NCBI RefSeq assembly: GCF_000382205.1 | Contig: NZ_KB907789.1 | Span: 930,001 to 994,000 of the forward strand | Source: Dyadobacter beijingensis DSM 21582 | GTDB lineage: Bacteria; Bacteroidota; Bacteroidia; Cytophagales; Spirosomataceae | Length of the DNA stretch: 64,000 nt | Reading direction: 5' to 3' | In this document: positions 25,682 through 34,185 of the stretch, piece by piece | Layout of the letters: each line of letters begins with the position of its first letter | Position numbering within the stretch: the first letter of the stretch is position 1 | Notes under the pieces: generated by a model | Database searches by the model: none | Seen by the model: the letters and a program-made list of their open reading frames with translations, nothing else | What the model was told of the DNA's origin: nothing | Position numbers and translations under genes: made by a program

Positions 25682-26719
25682 ATGACTAAAAAACTTAAAA
25701 CCGGTGTGATCGGACTGGGCCGGATTGGCCAGATCCACCTTAGCAATCTGGTGCACCACATGCCCGACGCGGAAGTGATCATTGCTTCCGACCTGTCGCC
25801 TGCGGCCCATGAATTCGCGCGTAACCTGGGCGTTCCCGAAGTGGTTACCGACGCCTACGACGTGATCAACCACCCTGATGTAGAAGCGGTGATCATTTGC
25901 TCGCCTACCCCATTCCACGTGCCGTACACCGTAGCTGCGGCCGAGAAGGGGAAACATGTTTTTTGCGAAAAACCCCTCGATGTTACGCTGGAAGCGATCC
26001 AGGCAGCGGAAAAGGCGGTTTCGGACAACAATGTGAAGCTTATGCTCGGCTTTAACCGCCGATTCGATGCGAACTTCAGCAATGTGCGCCATCTCGTGGC
26101 AGACAACAAGATCGGCGAGCCGCACATTCTCCGCATTACCAGCCGCGACCCGGCACCGCCGCCCGTGGAATATCTCAAAGTATCGGGCGGTATTTTCCTC
26201 GATATGTCGATCCACGACTTTGATATGGCGCGCTACATTGTCGGAAGCGAGGTGAAAGAGGTATTTGTGAAAGGCGATGCGCTCATTCACCCGGAGATCA
26301 GGGAATTCGGCGATATCGATACGGCTGTGATCGTTTTGACTTTCGAAAATGGCGCGATCGGTGTGATCGACAATAGCCGCAAGGCCGTATACGGTTACGA
26401 CCAGCGACTGGAAATTTTCGGGTCGAAAGGCATGGCGAAGGCCGAAAACAATACGACCGATACGCTCATCCATTTCGACAGCAACGGCGGCCACAGCTCG
26501 CTCCCGCTGCATTTCTTCCTCGAACGGTACGAGACGGCCTACCGCGTTTGCCTTAAAACGTTTATCGACTGCGTGCTGAAAGACACCCCTTCCCCGGTAG
26601 ACGCGCACGACGGGCTGATGGCGACGGCGATCGGTATTGCAGCGATGAAATCGCTCACGGAAGGCCGCAGCGTTAAACTCGACGAGGTGCTGCAAGAAGC
26701 AACAGCGATCCAGGAATAG
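25682..26719 (+). CDS. iolG: Inositol 2-dehydrogenase (Gfo/Idh/MocA family)
   Basis: The protein has 345 residues from the ATG at 25682 (MTKKLKTGVIGLGRIGQIH); the in-frame upstream ATG at 25631 lies in repeat DNA. The Rossmann motif is GLGRIGQIH. VIICSPTPFHVPYTV and EKPLDVTLEAIQAAEKAV give the Gfo/Idh EKP signature. The catalytic DxxxH-type motif is MSIHDFDMARYIVG. It oxidises myo-inositol to 2-keto-myo-inositol (scyllo-inosose) with NAD. The operon context makes IolG the best call, although related dehydrogenases act on other sugars and polyols. Confidence 0.85.
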   Translation: MTKKLKTGVIGLGRIGQIHLSNLVHHMPDAEVIIASDLSPAAHEFARNLGVPEVVTDAYDVINHPDVEAVIICSPTPFHVPYTVAAAEKGKHVFCEKPLDVTLEAIQAAEKAVSDNNVKLMLGFNRRFDANFSNVRHLVADNKIGEPHILRITSRDPAPPPVEYLKVSGGIFLDMSIHDFDMARYIVGSEVKEVFVKGDALIHPEIREFGDIDTAVIVLTFENGAIGVIDNSRKAVYGYDQRLEIFGSKGMAKAENNTTDTLIHFDSNGGHSSLPLHFFLERYETAYRVCLKTFIDCVLKDTPSPVDAHDGLMATAIGIAAMKSLTEGRSVKLDEVLQEATAIQE

Positions 26720-26863
26720 TCAGGAATGGTTAGATATTGTCATTTGTAGTCAGGAATGGTCAGGTGTAGTGGAAAATGAATAAGTTTGGATTTGCAACAC
26801 CTGGCCACCTGTAACCATTACCACCGCCACCATACCTTTTAATCAACTAACCCTTTCATAAGA

Positions 26864-28474
26864 ATGTCCGCAACCGGTCTGCAATCGCTGGATTATGTAG
26901 TATTTTTCATCTATCTGATAGGCGTTTCCGCTTACGGTTATTGGATTTACAAAAAGAAGAGTTCGAAAGAGGTTAGTTCCACCGACTACTTCCTCGCGGA
27001 AGGTTCGCTGACATTCTGGGCGATCGGTGCTTCGATCATCGCCTCGAACATTTCGGCCGAGCACTTCATCGGGATGTCGGGGTCGGGGTTTGCCATCGGG
27101 TTGGCCATTTCTTCCTACGAATGGATGGCCGCAGCTTCGCTGATCGTCGTGGCGTTGTTTATCCTGCCGGTGTATCTCAAAAACAAGATTTACACTATGC
27201 CGCAGTTCTTGCGGGAAAGGTATAATCCTACCGTTGCGACGATTATGGCTGTTTTCTGGCTGCTATTATATGTATTTGTCAACCTTACGTCCATCCTGTA
27301 CCTCGGCGCGCTTGCGCTCGAAGTAACAGCTGGACTGGACTTCAATTACGGCATTATCGGTTTGGGGCTTTTCGCGGTCGTCATTACGATCGGCGGCATG
27401 AAAGTGATCGGGTACACGGACGTGGTGCAGGTTATCGTGCTCGTTCTGGGTGGTTTGGCCACTACTTATCTTGCATTGGACCTCGTATCGCAACATTTCA
27501 ACAGGCCCGGCATTTTCAATGCACTCGGATTGCTTAAGGAACAGGCCGATTCCCATTTCCATATGATCCTTCCAAAAGATAATCCTTTCTATAAGGACCT
27601 TCCGGGCTTATCGGTGATCATCGGTGCGATGTGGATCAATAACCTCGCCTATTTCGGCTGTAACCAGTACATCATCCAGCGCAGCCTTGGGGCCAGCCTG
27701 CCAACGGCGCGTAAAGGCATTCTGTTCGCTGCATTGCTCAAACTGCTCATCCCGATCATCGTGGTAATTCCCGGCATTGCGGCATTTGTGTTATACCAAA
27801 ACGGCATGTTCCAGCAGGAAATGCTCGACGGCTCAGTCGTAAAACCCGACCACGCCTACCCGGTCCTTCTGAACCTGCTCCCGGCGGGCCTCAAAGGAAT
27901 GGCATTCGCCGCGCTGACCGCCGCCATAGTAGCGTCGCTGGCCGGTAAAGCCAACAGTATTTCGACGATTTTTACACTCGATATTTACAAACAATACATT
28001 GCCCCGCACGCCTCCGAACGCCAGCTCGTGCGCGTGGGCCGCTACACGATCTACGTCGCGATGGGCATTGGTATCCTCATCGCGCCGCAGCTTCGCGTGC
28101 TCGATCAGGCTTACCAGTTCATCCAGGAGTACAGCAGCTTCATCACACCGGGCGTATTCGCCATTTTTATTCTCGGTATGTTCTGGAGACGGACTACTTC
28201 GGCCGCCGCATTGACCGCCGCGTTGCTGACGATCCCTTTGTCGACAGCGGGCAAGTTTATGTACCCCGAAATCCCGTTCCTCGACCGCATGGGCTACATC
28301 TTCGTGATCCTCTGCGTGGTGATCGCGGCCATTTCCCTCGCTGATCCCAAGAGCAGGAACAACCCGAAGGCGCTCGACATCGAAGCTTCGATGTTCCAGC
28401 CCGGTAAGAGCTTTGCGATCGGCTCGGTACTGATTTGCGGCGTACTGGCGGCATTGTATACGATTTTCTGGTAA
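26864..28474 (+). CDS. SSS-family sodium:solute symporter, probable inositol transporter
   Basis: This 536-residue inner-membrane protein has about fourteen hydrophobic helices. It is of the sodium/glucose cotransporter (SLC5-like) group: YFLAEGSLTFWAIGASIIASNISAEHFIGMSGSGF near residues 45-80, then QYIIQRSLGASLPTARKG and the SSS stretch FAALTAAIVASLAGKANSIS. The last helix ends in the C-terminus. It sits inside the iol operon between iolG and iolJ. By position it should move inositol across the inner membrane, the step after SusC/SusD. The 144-base gap before it contains short repeats of GTCAGGAATGGT. Confidence 0.85.
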   Translation: MSATGLQSLDYVVFFIYLIGVSAYGYWIYKKKSSKEVSSTDYFLAEGSLTFWAIGASIIASNISAEHFIGMSGSGFAIGLAISSYEWMAAASLIVVALFILPVYLKNKIYTMPQFLRERYNPTVATIMAVFWLLLYVFVNLTSILYLGALALEVTAGLDFNYGIIGLGLFAVVITIGGMKVIGYTDVVQVIVLVLGGLATTYLALDLVSQHFNRPGIFNALGLLKEQADSHFHMILPKDNPFYKDLPGLSVIIGAMWINNLAYFGCNQYIIQRSLGASLPTARKGILFAALLKLLIPIIVVIPGIAAFVLYQNGMFQQEMLDGSVVKPDHAYPVLLNLLPAGLKGMAFAALTAAIVASLAGKANSISTIFTLDIYKQYIAPHASERQLVRVGRYTIYVAMGIGILIAPQLRVLDQAYQFIQEYSSFITPGVFAIFILGMFWRRTTSAAALTAALLTIPLSTAGKFMYPEIPFLDRMGYIFVILCVVIAAISLADPKSRNNPKALDIEASMFQPGKSFAIGSVLICGVLAALYTIFW

Positions 28475-28479
28475 AACCT

Positions 28480-29421
28480 ATGTTACTGACAACGCGTCAA
28501 CTCTTTGAAAAATGCTACGGCCGGTATGCGATCCCGGCGGTGAATGTGTTCTTCATGGAAGAAATCCACGGCCTTTTCGCGGCGGCACAGGAAGCAAATG
28601 CACCCTTTATCGTGCAGACGACGCCCTTCGCCCGCGATTATGCGCATGCGGACATGCTCCTGTCCATGATCGCCGCAGCCGCACGCATTTACCCGCAAGT
28701 GACGTACGCGATCCACATGGACCACGGTTACGAAGCGCATATTTTCGACGCCATTGAAAAAGGCGGCTACACGTCGGTGATGATCGACGCTTCGCACGAT
28801 GATTTTGACAAAAACGTGGCCCGCACCAAAGCCGTCGTAGCCGCTGCCCATGCGAAAGGCATCAGCGTGGAAGCGGAGCTTGGCGTACTTGCCGGCGTGG
28901 AAGACGACCTCACGGTGGATGCCGAGCATTCATTTTATACCAATCCCCAGCAGGTAGTCGATTTTGTACATGCGACGGACTGCGACAGCCTGGCCATCGC
29001 GGTGGGTACGAGCCACGGTGCTTACAAGTTTTCGGGCGGTCAGGGGTTGCAATTCCATATCCTGGAAGAAATCCAGCGACGGCTGCCCGGCTTTCCGCTG
29101 GTACTGCACGGCGGCTCCAATGTCGTTCCCGAAGTGATCGAACGCATCAACGCAGCAGGCGGGCAACTGAAAACCGATGCCAAAGGTGTGCAGGAAGAAG
29201 AAGTGCGCAAGGCTATTCCGCTGGGAATCTGCAAGATCAACATCGCGACCGATACCCGATTGCTTTGGACAATGGTGAACCGCGAGTTTTTCCGCGACCG
29301 TCCCGAGGAATTTGCCCCTACCACGCCCGGGAAGATTTTCATGGAGGAATACAAACAATTTATGCTGAAAAAATTCGACCTGTTCGGTTGTACCGGCAAG
29401 GCGGGCGATTTCAGCGCATGA
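28480..29421 (+). CDS. iolJ: Class II aldolase, probable 6-phospho-5-dehydro-2-deoxy-D-gluconate aldolase
   Basis: The protein has 313 residues from the ATG at 28480, 5 bases after the symporter stop. It is a class II (zinc) fructose-bisphosphate-aldolase-type TIM barrel. Metal and catalytic segments are YAIHMDHGYEAHIFDAIEKGGYTSVMIDASHDD, VEAELGVLAG, and VLHGGSNVVPEVI. The final CKINIATDTRLLWTM segment binds substrate. In the inositol pathway such enzymes split the kinase product into dihydroxyacetone phosphate and malonate semialdehyde. Sequence alone does not separate it from FbaA or tagatose aldolases; the neighbours do. Confidence 0.85.
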   Translation: MLLTTRQLFEKCYGRYAIPAVNVFFMEEIHGLFAAAQEANAPFIVQTTPFARDYAHADMLLSMIAAAARIYPQVTYAIHMDHGYEAHIFDAIEKGGYTSVMIDASHDDFDKNVARTKAVVAAAHAKGISVEAELGVLAGVEDDLTVDAEHSFYTNPQQVVDFVHATDCDSLAIAVGTSHGAYKFSGGQGLQFHILEEIQRRLPGFPLVLHGGSNVVPEVIERINAAGGQLKTDAKGVQEEEVRKAIPLGICKINIATDTRLLWTMVNREFFRDRPEEFAPTTPGKIFMEEYKQFMLKKFDLFGCTGKAGDFSA

Positions 29422-29459
29422 AGGAACTGGTTCTGTTCGAACGGTAAACAATCCAAGAC

Positions 29460-31325
29460 ATGACAAGACGACTCACGGTGGCGCAGGCTACCATTATGTT
29501 TCTAAAAAATCAATACATCGAGCGCGACGGCGTGGAAAAACCGTATTTCGGCGGCTGCTTCGGCATTTTCGGGCACGGTAATGTGGCCGGGCTCGGTCAG
29601 GCGTTGCAGGAAAATCCCGACTTCCGCTACTACCAATGCCGCAACGAGCAGTCGATGGTGCATACGGCGGTGGCTTACGCGAAGGTTAAAAACCGGCTGG
29701 GTGCATTCGTCTGCACGACTTCCATCGGTCCGGGCGCCACGAATATGATCACCGGCGCCGCATTGGCGACGATCAACCGGCTGCCCGTGCTTCTGCTCCC
29801 CGGCGACATTTTCGCTACCCGTGAACCGAACCCCGTATTGCAGCAGCTGGAAAGCGCCGGAACGCAGGATATTTCGGTCAATGACTGTTTCAAACCGGTT
29901 TCCAAATACTGGGACCGCATTAACCGGCCTGAGCAACTCATTTACTCCCTGCCGGAAGTGATGCGCGTGCTTACTTCCCAGGCCGAAATGGGCGCCGTGA
30001 CCTTATCGATGCCCCAGGATGTGCAGACGCACGCCTACGATTTTCCGGAATCACTGTTCCAAAAACGCGTGTGGCACGTCGGTCGACCGCGCCCCGACCT
30101 GGTGACGCTCCAACAAGCAGCGGAATGGATCAGATCCGCCAAAAAGCCGGTAATCGTAGCCGGCGGCGGAGCCATTTACAGTGGTGCCACGGAGGTTTTG
30201 CATGATTTTGCTTCCAAAACGGGCATACCCGTCGGCGAAACATTCGCCGGAAAAGGGGCTGTACGTTACGACGCGCCGTATTGCGTCGGCGGGCTGGGCG
30301 CTACCGGTACCAAATACGCCATCGACGTAGCCAACCAGGCCGACCTCGTGATCGGTATCGGCACGCGTTACAGCGATTTTACGACGGCTTCCAAATCGAT
30401 CTTCAAAAATCCGGATGTCCGTTTCATCAATATCAACATCAGCGAGTTCGACGCATTCAAACACGCCGCATTGCCGGTGATCGGCGACGCGAAGGCCGTA
30501 CTGGAAGAGCTGGGCACCTTGCTGGGCAGCCACGAAGTAGCCGCAGATTACCGGCAGCACATTGCGCAGATCAACAAAGCGTGGGACGACGAGGTGACGC
30601 AGATCTATGCCGAAGGCAATGGTACCGTTCCGCCTATCGACCAGGCTGTCGTGATCGGTACGTTGAACAGCTTCATGGACGACCGCGATGTGATGATCAA
30701 CGCATCCGGCAGTGCGCCGGGCGACCTGCACAAGCTCTGGCGCGCCACCGACCCGAAGAACTTTCACCTCGAATACGGCTTTTCCTGCATGGGCTACGAA
30801 ATCGCGGCCGGCCTGGGCGCGAAAATGGCCGATCCAACCCGCGAAGTGTACGTAATCTGCGGCGATGGCGGCTATTTGATGAACAACCACGAGATCGTTA
30901 CGGCCATTCAGGAGGGCGTTCGTTTCACGATCCTGCTTTTGAACAACAACGGCTACGCGAGCATCGGCGGACTTTCGGAAAGCATTGGCAGCGAGCGCTT
31001 TGGTACGATGTACAAATATCGGGAGGATAATACGGGCCAGCTGTCGGGGAGTTTTCTGCCGGTAGATTTGGCTAAAAACGCGGAGAGCCTTGGCGCCAAC
31101 GTCATCCGCGCAACCGACCGGCAATCATTGGAAGATGCATTGGCACAATCCAAAACCGCCGACCGCACGACCGTCATCTACATCGAAACCAGCCTTTACC
31201 GCACCGTGAAGGGCTACCACGCCTGGTGGGAAGTGCCGGTAGCCGAGGTATCCACCTCCGCGACCGTGCAAAAGGCATTTGAGACTTACAAAGAAAACAA
31301 GAAAACACAACGGATATTCCTGTAA
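29460..31325 (+). CDS. iolD: 3D-(3,5/4)-trihydroxycyclohexane-1,2-dione hydrolase
   Basis: This 621-residue thiamine-diphosphate enzyme opens the inositol ring. It opens with RRLTVAQATIMFLKNQYIERDG. The ThDP catalytic Glu region is YYQCRNEQSMVHTAVAYAKV. The ThDP-Mg motif is GDGGYLMNNHEIV, closing with LLLNNNGYASIGG (about residues 467-500). HLEYGFSCMGYEIAAGLGAKM is family-diagnostic. It converts the diketone made by IolE to 5-deoxy-glucuronate, the IolB substrate. The TAA stop overlaps the iolE ATG (TAATG), so iolE is translationally coupled to it. Confidence 0.93.
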   Translation: MTRRLTVAQATIMFLKNQYIERDGVEKPYFGGCFGIFGHGNVAGLGQALQENPDFRYYQCRNEQSMVHTAVAYAKVKNRLGAFVCTTSIGPGATNMITGAALATINRLPVLLLPGDIFATREPNPVLQQLESAGTQDISVNDCFKPVSKYWDRINRPEQLIYSLPEVMRVLTSQAEMGAVTLSMPQDVQTHAYDFPESLFQKRVWHVGRPRPDLVTLQQAAEWIRSAKKPVIVAGGGAIYSGATEVLHDFASKTGIPVGETFAGKGAVRYDAPYCVGGLGATGTKYAIDVANQADLVIGIGTRYSDFTTASKSIFKNPDVRFININISEFDAFKHAALPVIGDAKAVLEELGTLLGSHEVAADYRQHIAQINKAWDDEVTQIYAEGNGTVPPIDQAVVIGTLNSFMDDRDVMINASGSAPGDLHKLWRATDPKNFHLEYGFSCMGYEIAAGLGAKMADPTREVYVICGDGGYLMNNHEIVTAIQEGVRFTILLLNNNGYASIGGLSESIGSERFGTMYKYREDNTGQLSGSFLPVDLAKNAESLGANVIRATDRQSLEDALAQSKTADRTTVIYIETSLYRTVKGYHAWWEVPVAEVSTSATVQKAFETYKENKKTQRIFL

Positions 31326-32227
31326 TGAATTTCGACAACATCAAACTCGGCGTAGCGCCCATTAACTGGACCAACGACGATATGCCGGAGCTCGGCGGCG
31401 AAAATACTTTCGAGCAATGCGTGAGTGAAATGGCGCTGGCCGGATTTACCGGCTGCGAGGTCGGCAACAAATTTCCGCGCGATACCAACGTGCTGAAAAA
31501 GGCGCTGGAATTGCGCGGCTTGCAGATTTGCAACCAGTGGAACAGCTACGAACTCACGACCAAATCTTTCGCCGAAAACCGCGAAAATTTCACCAAACTG
31601 CTCGATTTCCTGGAAACAATGGGCGCGAAGGTGATCGGTGGGGGTGAAACCGGTAATAGCTGCCAGGGGCAAATGAATGTTCCCGTCTTCGAAGGCAAAG
31701 GAATGCTGAACACCCGTGAAGAATGGGACAGCTTCACATACGGCCTCGACGAGCTGGGAAAGATTGCCCGCGACCGGGGGATGAAACTGGCATTCCATCA
31801 TCATATGGGCACCTGCATTCAGTCGATAGCGGAAACGGACCGTCTCCTGAACGAAACCAACCCCGACTACGTGTTCCTCAACTACGATTGCGGCCATTTC
31901 CATTTCGCAGGCGAAGATCCGGTAGCGGCGTTGCAGAAATACATCGGCCGCACAGCGCATATCCATTTAAAGGACGTTCGCCCGAATGTGCTCCAACGCG
32001 TACACGACGAACGCCTGAGCTTCCTAACCGCCGTCAAAAACGGCGTTTTCACCGTCCCCGGCGACCCGGAAGGCTGCATCGACTTCCCGTCCCTTTTCTC
32101 GATCATCAAGGAAAGCGACTACGCCGGCTGGATCGTCCTCGAAGCCGAACAAGACCCGGCAAAGGCCAACCCACTGGAATACGCCATCATCGCCAGGAAT
32201 TTTTTCCGGGGGTTGACAGGCATTTAA
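31325..32227 (+). CDS. iolE: myo-inosose-2 dehydratase
   Basis: This 300-residue TIM-barrel protein is of the xylose-isomerase-like/AP-endonuclease-2 fold. It dehydrates 2-keto-myo-inositol to the cyclic dione. Diagnostic segments are KLGVAPINWTNDDMPELGGENTFEQC, the metal-site regions LAFHHHMGTCIQS and LNYDCGHFHFAGEDP, then AHIHLKDVRPNVLQRV. YAGWIVLEAEQDPAKANP at the C-terminus supplies the last metal-site acid. It overlaps iolD by one base and is the last gene of the operon, followed by a long hairpin terminator. Confidence 0.93.
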   Translation: MNFDNIKLGVAPINWTNDDMPELGGENTFEQCVSEMALAGFTGCEVGNKFPRDTNVLKKALELRGLQICNQWNSYELTTKSFAENRENFTKLLDFLETMGAKVIGGGETGNSCQGQMNVPVFEGKGMLNTREEWDSFTYGLDELGKIARDRGMKLAFHHHMGTCIQSIAETDRLLNETNPDYVFLNYDCGHFHFAGEDPVAALQKYIGRTAHIHLKDVRPNVLQRVHDERLSFLTAVKNGVFTVPGDPEGCIDFPSLFSIIKESDYAGWIVLEAEQDPAKANPLEYAIIARNFFRGLTGI

Positions 32228-32321
32228 TCCATTCGCATCACCGGCAACCGCGTGAGGATAGCATCAACGGGGCCCAGCGGACCCACCTGTTTCTAACATC
32301 ATAACAAGCACCCATCGTAAT

Positions 32322-32376
32322 GGCTCCGGCGGAGCTTCCTGAACAGACCAGTCAGGAGGCTCCGCCGGAGCCGTTT
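32322..32376 (+). terminator. Long hairpin terminator after iolE
   Basis: A 21-base-pair stem (32322-32342 with 32352-32372, one mismatch) around ACAGACCAG is followed by GTTTTATA. The arms are themselves nearly palindromic (GGCTCCGGCGGAGC), so the element may be a repeat-derived terminator. It closes the inositol operon. Confidence 0.8.
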
Positions 32377-32569
32377 TATATGCTTATGATCGGTTTCTAC
32401 AAACAGGATGCCCCTGCCGGGGCGCCCCGAAATCCACGCATCAAAATTTCACTTCCAAACCGCCACATTTCTCCTTCCCCCTACGTAACAGGAGTATAAC
32501 ACTGATCAACTCCTATTGCAATACGGCCTATGTCAAATCAGTTTACTTCTTTACTTTAAACTGAACACT
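32377..32569. other. Gap between iol terminator and the S41 gene, with a REP-like hairpin
   Basis: At 32407-32442 an outer GATGC/GCATC pair encloses GCCCCTGCCGGGGC and GCCCC. It looks like a REP-type element rather than a terminator. Otherwise the stretch is AT-rich and holds the probable promoter of the peptidase gene; no other gene is seen. Confidence 0.45.
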
Positions 32570-34018
32570 ATGTTGAATTTTAGAAAACTACATCTTCTTT
32601 ATGTCCTGACTTTTGCGTTGACGATCGTGGGTTGCAAGGACAAGGATGTCGACCCGGCCGTCGAGACGAAGGATTCTACCACAGCTGCCGATTACCCCGA
32701 AATCAATAGCTGGCTATATGATGTGATGAACGACGCGTATTTCTGGTACAAAAACCTTCCCGCCGAAAGCAGCCTCGATACCAGCATCGACCCGAATGAT
32801 TTCTTTGAAAAGCTCGTTTACCAGCGCTCCACCGTCGACCGGTTCTCGATGGTGACCGACGATATCGATGCATTGCAAAACGAGTTTAACGGCATCAGCA
32901 AGATCTTCGGGATCAGTTACTCGTTGTCTTACATTGATAATGGCAAATCCAATATCGCGGCATTTCTGAACTATGTCGTAAAAGGTAGCCCGGCGGAGAC
33001 GGCCGGGCTCAAAAGGGGCGACATCCTCCTGAAAGTGAATGGTACGCAGCTCACTTCCTCCAATTACACGACCCTGCTTAGCAGCAACGAAACGGCCACA
33101 TTCACGCTCGGGGAAGTGTCGGGGTCGGGCATCGTGGCCAGCAGCCAGACGGTGACCATGACCAAGGCACAAGTGAGCGAAGATCCCGTTCTTTTCTCGA
33201 CGGTGATTTCCAAACCGGCATACGGGAAAAATATCGGTTACCTCGTTTACACCCAGTTCGTGCCCGGCACCGACGCCGACGAATCGAAATATGATAATGA
33301 ACTGCGCCAGGTATTTGCCGATTTCAAAAGCAAGGGTGTGAATGAGCTGGTGCTCGACCTGCGGTTCAATCCGGGTGGCTATATCAGTTCCGCTGAAACG
33401 CTCGCTTCACTGATCGGCAACGGTATTTCGAGTTCCAAAATCTTCTATACGGAACAATGGAACGACAAATACACGGCCTATTGGCAAAAAACACAGGGTG
33501 CCAATGCATTGAACTACAACTTCCTGAACGAAGCGAACAATATCGGGAGCAGCCTGAGCCGCGTGTTCGTACTTACATCCAACGGTACAGCATCGGCTTC
33601 CGAGCTCGTGATCAACGGGTTGAAGCCTTATATGAGCGTAATCAAAATCGGGGAGCACACCGCAGGTAAAAACCTCTTCGGTTCGCTGATCAGCGACGAT
33701 CAGGAGCGCTGGAAATGGGGTGCCTACATCATGCTCGGCCAAACCGCGAACGCGAACGGCGAGTCGGACTACGGGACTGTGAACGGTATGACGCCCGATT
33801 ACGTCGTGGAAGATGCCACCGTGCCTTACCTGCCTTTCGGTGACGAGAACGAAACGTTGCTCCGGAAAGCATTGGATGTAATGGGCATCCCGGCACCGGA
33901 AGGCCAGCGACTGGCCGCGACGAAGACCGTGGACACATTCCGCCAAATGCTGCATGACGACCTCAAAACGAAGGATAATCTCATGATCCGCCGGGGTAAC
34001 GTCAGGGCCATTCCTTAG
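32570..34018 (+). CDS. S41-family (C-terminal processing type) peptidase lipoprotein
   Basis: The protein has 482 residues from the ATG at 32570; earlier in-frame codons would spoil the lipoprotein signal ending IVGCKD. The N-terminal helical part is followed by a PDZ domain (about residues 100-195: VVKGSPAETAGLKRGDILLKVNGTQL). The S41 protease domain then carries ELVLDLRFNPGGYISSA, the catalytic Ser in LTSNGTASASELVINGLKP, and the Lys in IGEHTAGKNLFGS. It should degrade or trim proteins at the inner face of the outer membrane or in the periplasm. The substrate is unknown. Confidence 0.85.
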   Translation: MLNFRKLHLLYVLTFALTIVGCKDKDVDPAVETKDSTTAADYPEINSWLYDVMNDAYFWYKNLPAESSLDTSIDPNDFFEKLVYQRSTVDRFSMVTDDIDALQNEFNGISKIFGISYSLSYIDNGKSNIAAFLNYVVKGSPAETAGLKRGDILLKVNGTQLTSSNYTTLLSSNETATFTLGEVSGSGIVASSQTVTMTKAQVSEDPVLFSTVISKPAYGKNIGYLVYTQFVPGTDADESKYDNELRQVFADFKSKGVNELVLDLRFNPGGYISSAETLASLIGNGISSSKIFYTEQWNDKYTAYWQKTQGANALNYNFLNEANNIGSSLSRVFVLTSNGTASASELVINGLKPYMSVIKIGEHTAGKNLFGSLISDDQERWKWGAYIMLGQTANANGESDYGTVNGMTPDYVVEDATVPYLPFGDENETLLRKALDVMGIPAPEGQRLAATKTVDTFRQMLHDDLKTKDNLMIRRGNVRAIP

Positions 34019-34043
34019 TAAACTCTCACATATATATGGTTGT

Positions 34044-34080
34044 CGGACCAGGCCTGCACTTGCGGGCCTCGTCCGTTTTT
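34044..34080 (+). terminator. Rho-independent terminator after the S41 gene
   Basis: An 11-base-pair stem (CGGACCAGGCC with GGCCTCGTCCG, one mismatch) is followed by TTTTT at 34076-34080. Confidence 0.8.
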
Positions 34081-34185
34081 AGCCCGTTCCATCAAAAAAG
34101 AGGTAACCCGGCATCTATTTATGTGTAATTCACGTAATTTTGGATCCCGATTTTTACACTCACGTTCGACATGCAGGGCAATGAT

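Noticed and set aside
25607..26695. A 362-residue open frame antisense to iolG
   Set aside because: It is a codon-use shadow of a well-supported dehydrogenase gene in GC-rich DNA and has no family features of its own.
26720..26863. Short GTCAGGAATGGT repeats before the symporter as an operator
   Set aside because: They are not palindromic and lie in the middle of an operon, so they look like simple sequence repeats.
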